Assembly: GCF_900066015.1 (NCBI RefSeq)
Contig: NZ_LN890656.1
Span: 496,001 to 560,000, forward strand
Direction: 5' to 3'
Length of the DNA: 64,000 nucleotides
Source: Candidatus Promineifilum breve
GTDB taxonomy: Bacteria; Chloroflexota; Anaerolineae; Promineifilales; Promineifilaceae
A program made the translations under genes and the position numbers. How positions within the stretch are numbered: position 1 is the first letter of the stretch; each line of letters begins with the position of its first letter. Positions 63,045-64,000 of this stretch are shown piece after piece. The notes under the pieces are model-generated. The model ran no database searches, was not told where the DNA came from, and was given only the letters and a program-made list of their open reading frames with translations.

Positions 63045-64000
63045 CAACTTTTACCCCCGAACACGCCGCCCGCTTCGACGAACTGCAAACCAAACTGGCC
63101 CCCCTGTGGCGGCTCATCGGCCGCACCGACCCCGGCGGCGTGGTGCAGGACGAAAACACCCTCGTCGTCCTCTCTTCGCTCACCGGCGAATTCGGCGCGC
63201 CTGGCATCGTCCAGAAGGTCTACGAGGAGCGCTTCCTCTTTATGACCTTCCTGCTGCGCCAGCCCAATCTGCGGCTCATCTACCTCACCTCGCAGCCCGT
63301 CGCCCCGCTGACCATCGACTACTACCTCCACAACCTGCCCGACGTCACCGTCAGCCACGCCCGCAAGCGGCTGCATCTGCTGTCGCCGCAGGACGGCTCC
63401 AACGCCTCGCTGGTGGAGAAGGTGCTGGCCCGGCCGTGGTTCGTGCGCCTCATCCGCGACCACATCCCCAACCCCGACCGCGCCCACCTTGTGCCCTTCC
63501 TGACGACTGACCTGGAGCGCGAGCTGGCCCTGCAATTGGGCATCCCCATGTATGCCGCCGACCCGCGCCACTTCGCCCTGGGCGGCAAGAGCGGGGCGCG
63601 GCGCGTCTTCGCCGAGGAAGAATTGCGCCACCCGCCCGGCGTCGAAGACATCAGCGACGAGGCCGGCTTCGTCGCCGCCATCATCAGCCTGCGCGCCCAA
63701 CACCCGGCCATCGGGCGGGTGATCACCAAGCACAACCAGGGCGTGTCGGGCGAGGGCAACGCCGTGGTCGATCTGCGCGGCCTGCCGCCGCCCGGCAGCC
63801 CCAGCGAGGCCGCAGCCGTCACCGAACGCCTGCGAGCGATGCGCTTCGAGAACGCCAACCTGACCTACGACGCCTACATGGGCGCGATGGCCCGGCAGGG
63901 CGGCATCGTCGAGGAGATGATCGACGGCGCGGAGAAGCGCAGCCCCAGCGTGCAGATGCGCATCTCCCCCCTGGGCAAGGTCGAAATCCTCTCCACCCAC
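63041..64000 (+). CDS. PGM1-related carboxylate-amine ligase (3' end outside window)
   Basis: 320 codons are present; the frame continues past the window. The sequence resembles the peptide ligase PGM1-related family: LIRDHIPNPDRAHLVPFLTT, LGIPMYAADPRHFALGGKSG and an ATP-grasp-like core VITKHNQGVSGEGNAVVDLR. ATP-grasp enzymes of this type join an acid to an amine with ATP. Substrate unknown. The start is in an ATGA overlap with the VOC gene. Confidence 0.8.
   Translation, partial: MTTFTPEHAARFDELQTKLAPLWRLIGRTDPGGVVQDENTLVVLSSLTGEFGAPGIVQKVYEERFLFMTFLLRQPNLRLIYLTSQPVAPLTIDYYLHNLPDVTVSHARKRLHLLSPQDGSNASLVEKVLARPWFVRLIRDHIPNPDRAHLVPFLTTDLERELALQLGIPMYAADPRHFALGGKSGARRVFAEEELRHPPGVEDISDEAGFVAAIISLRAQHPAIGRVITKHNQGVSGEGNAVVDLRGLPPPGSPSEAAAVTERLRAMRFENANLTYDAYMGAMARQGGIVEEMIDGAEKRSPSVQMRISPLGKVEILSTH

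Overview
This is a GC-rich, gene-dense bacterial chromosome segment. It most resembles a filamentous or Anaerolineae-type Chloroflexota, close to Promineifilum-like organisms. That placement is inferred from gene content (a very large BTAD/NB-ARC/TPR regulator, several Uma2 proteins, a BCD/PucC-family transporter, PPC-domain and propeller-type secreted proteins, a PGM1-related ligase) and from intergenic spaces packed with short palindromic repeats. No rRNA, tRNA or CRISPR array was seen.

Layout. 1-5605: CBS protein (cut by the window edge), GNAT, small MscS channel, Uma2 protein, ClpB. 5606-7600: hairpin-forming 66-bp tandem array, then a secreted PPC protein with its own terminator. 7683-15300: a co-directional five-gene operon (SWIM protein, DUF5691, MoxR AAA+ ATPase, DUF5682, VWA protein), the strongest candidate for a poorly described functional system. 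15309-19943: a 1140-residue SARP/AfsR-like regulator divergent from two small genes; an 11-bp-spaced direct repeat of the SARP-operator type lies between them. 20105-33893: CbpA-type DnaJ, hydantoinase, response regulator and histidine kinase pair, cytochrome P450, TetR regulator, acetyltransferase, biotinyl protein, an IS4-type element, M24 peptidase, DinB. 34186-39384: three secreted surface-type proteins. 39862-45681: BCD-family transporter, DUF2332 protein, thiolase, intact IS256-family element. 45799-49017: two paralogous secreted propeller proteins, the first truncated. 49106-55921: branched-chain aminotransferase, methylglyoxal synthase, DUF1269-like protein, Uma2 remnant, GT39-like enzyme with a degenerate receiver protein, Uma2. 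56020-59536: aldehyde dehydrogenase and GMC oxidoreductase operon under a 29-bp palindrome. 59846-64000: small ORF, large membrane protein, VOC protein and PGM1-related ligase.

A second theme is the repeats. At least eight families of short, mostly palindromic sequences occupy nearly every intergenic space, labelled here as: A (AACCGAG core), B (CGTAGTCAG), C (GTAGGGCGGG), D (CCTGTCAGG), E (GTGGACAGTGG), F (AATTAGGAATTACG), G (CACGGATTGACACGG), H (CAGATTTCACAG). Both insertion sequences lie inside such repeats, one with a clean 6-bp target duplication. Several proteins (DUF2332, the SARP regulator, DUF5682, VWA) appear to carry repeat-derived in-frame segments. Three secreted proteins share a three-module C-terminal domain built around a GSDVG motif.
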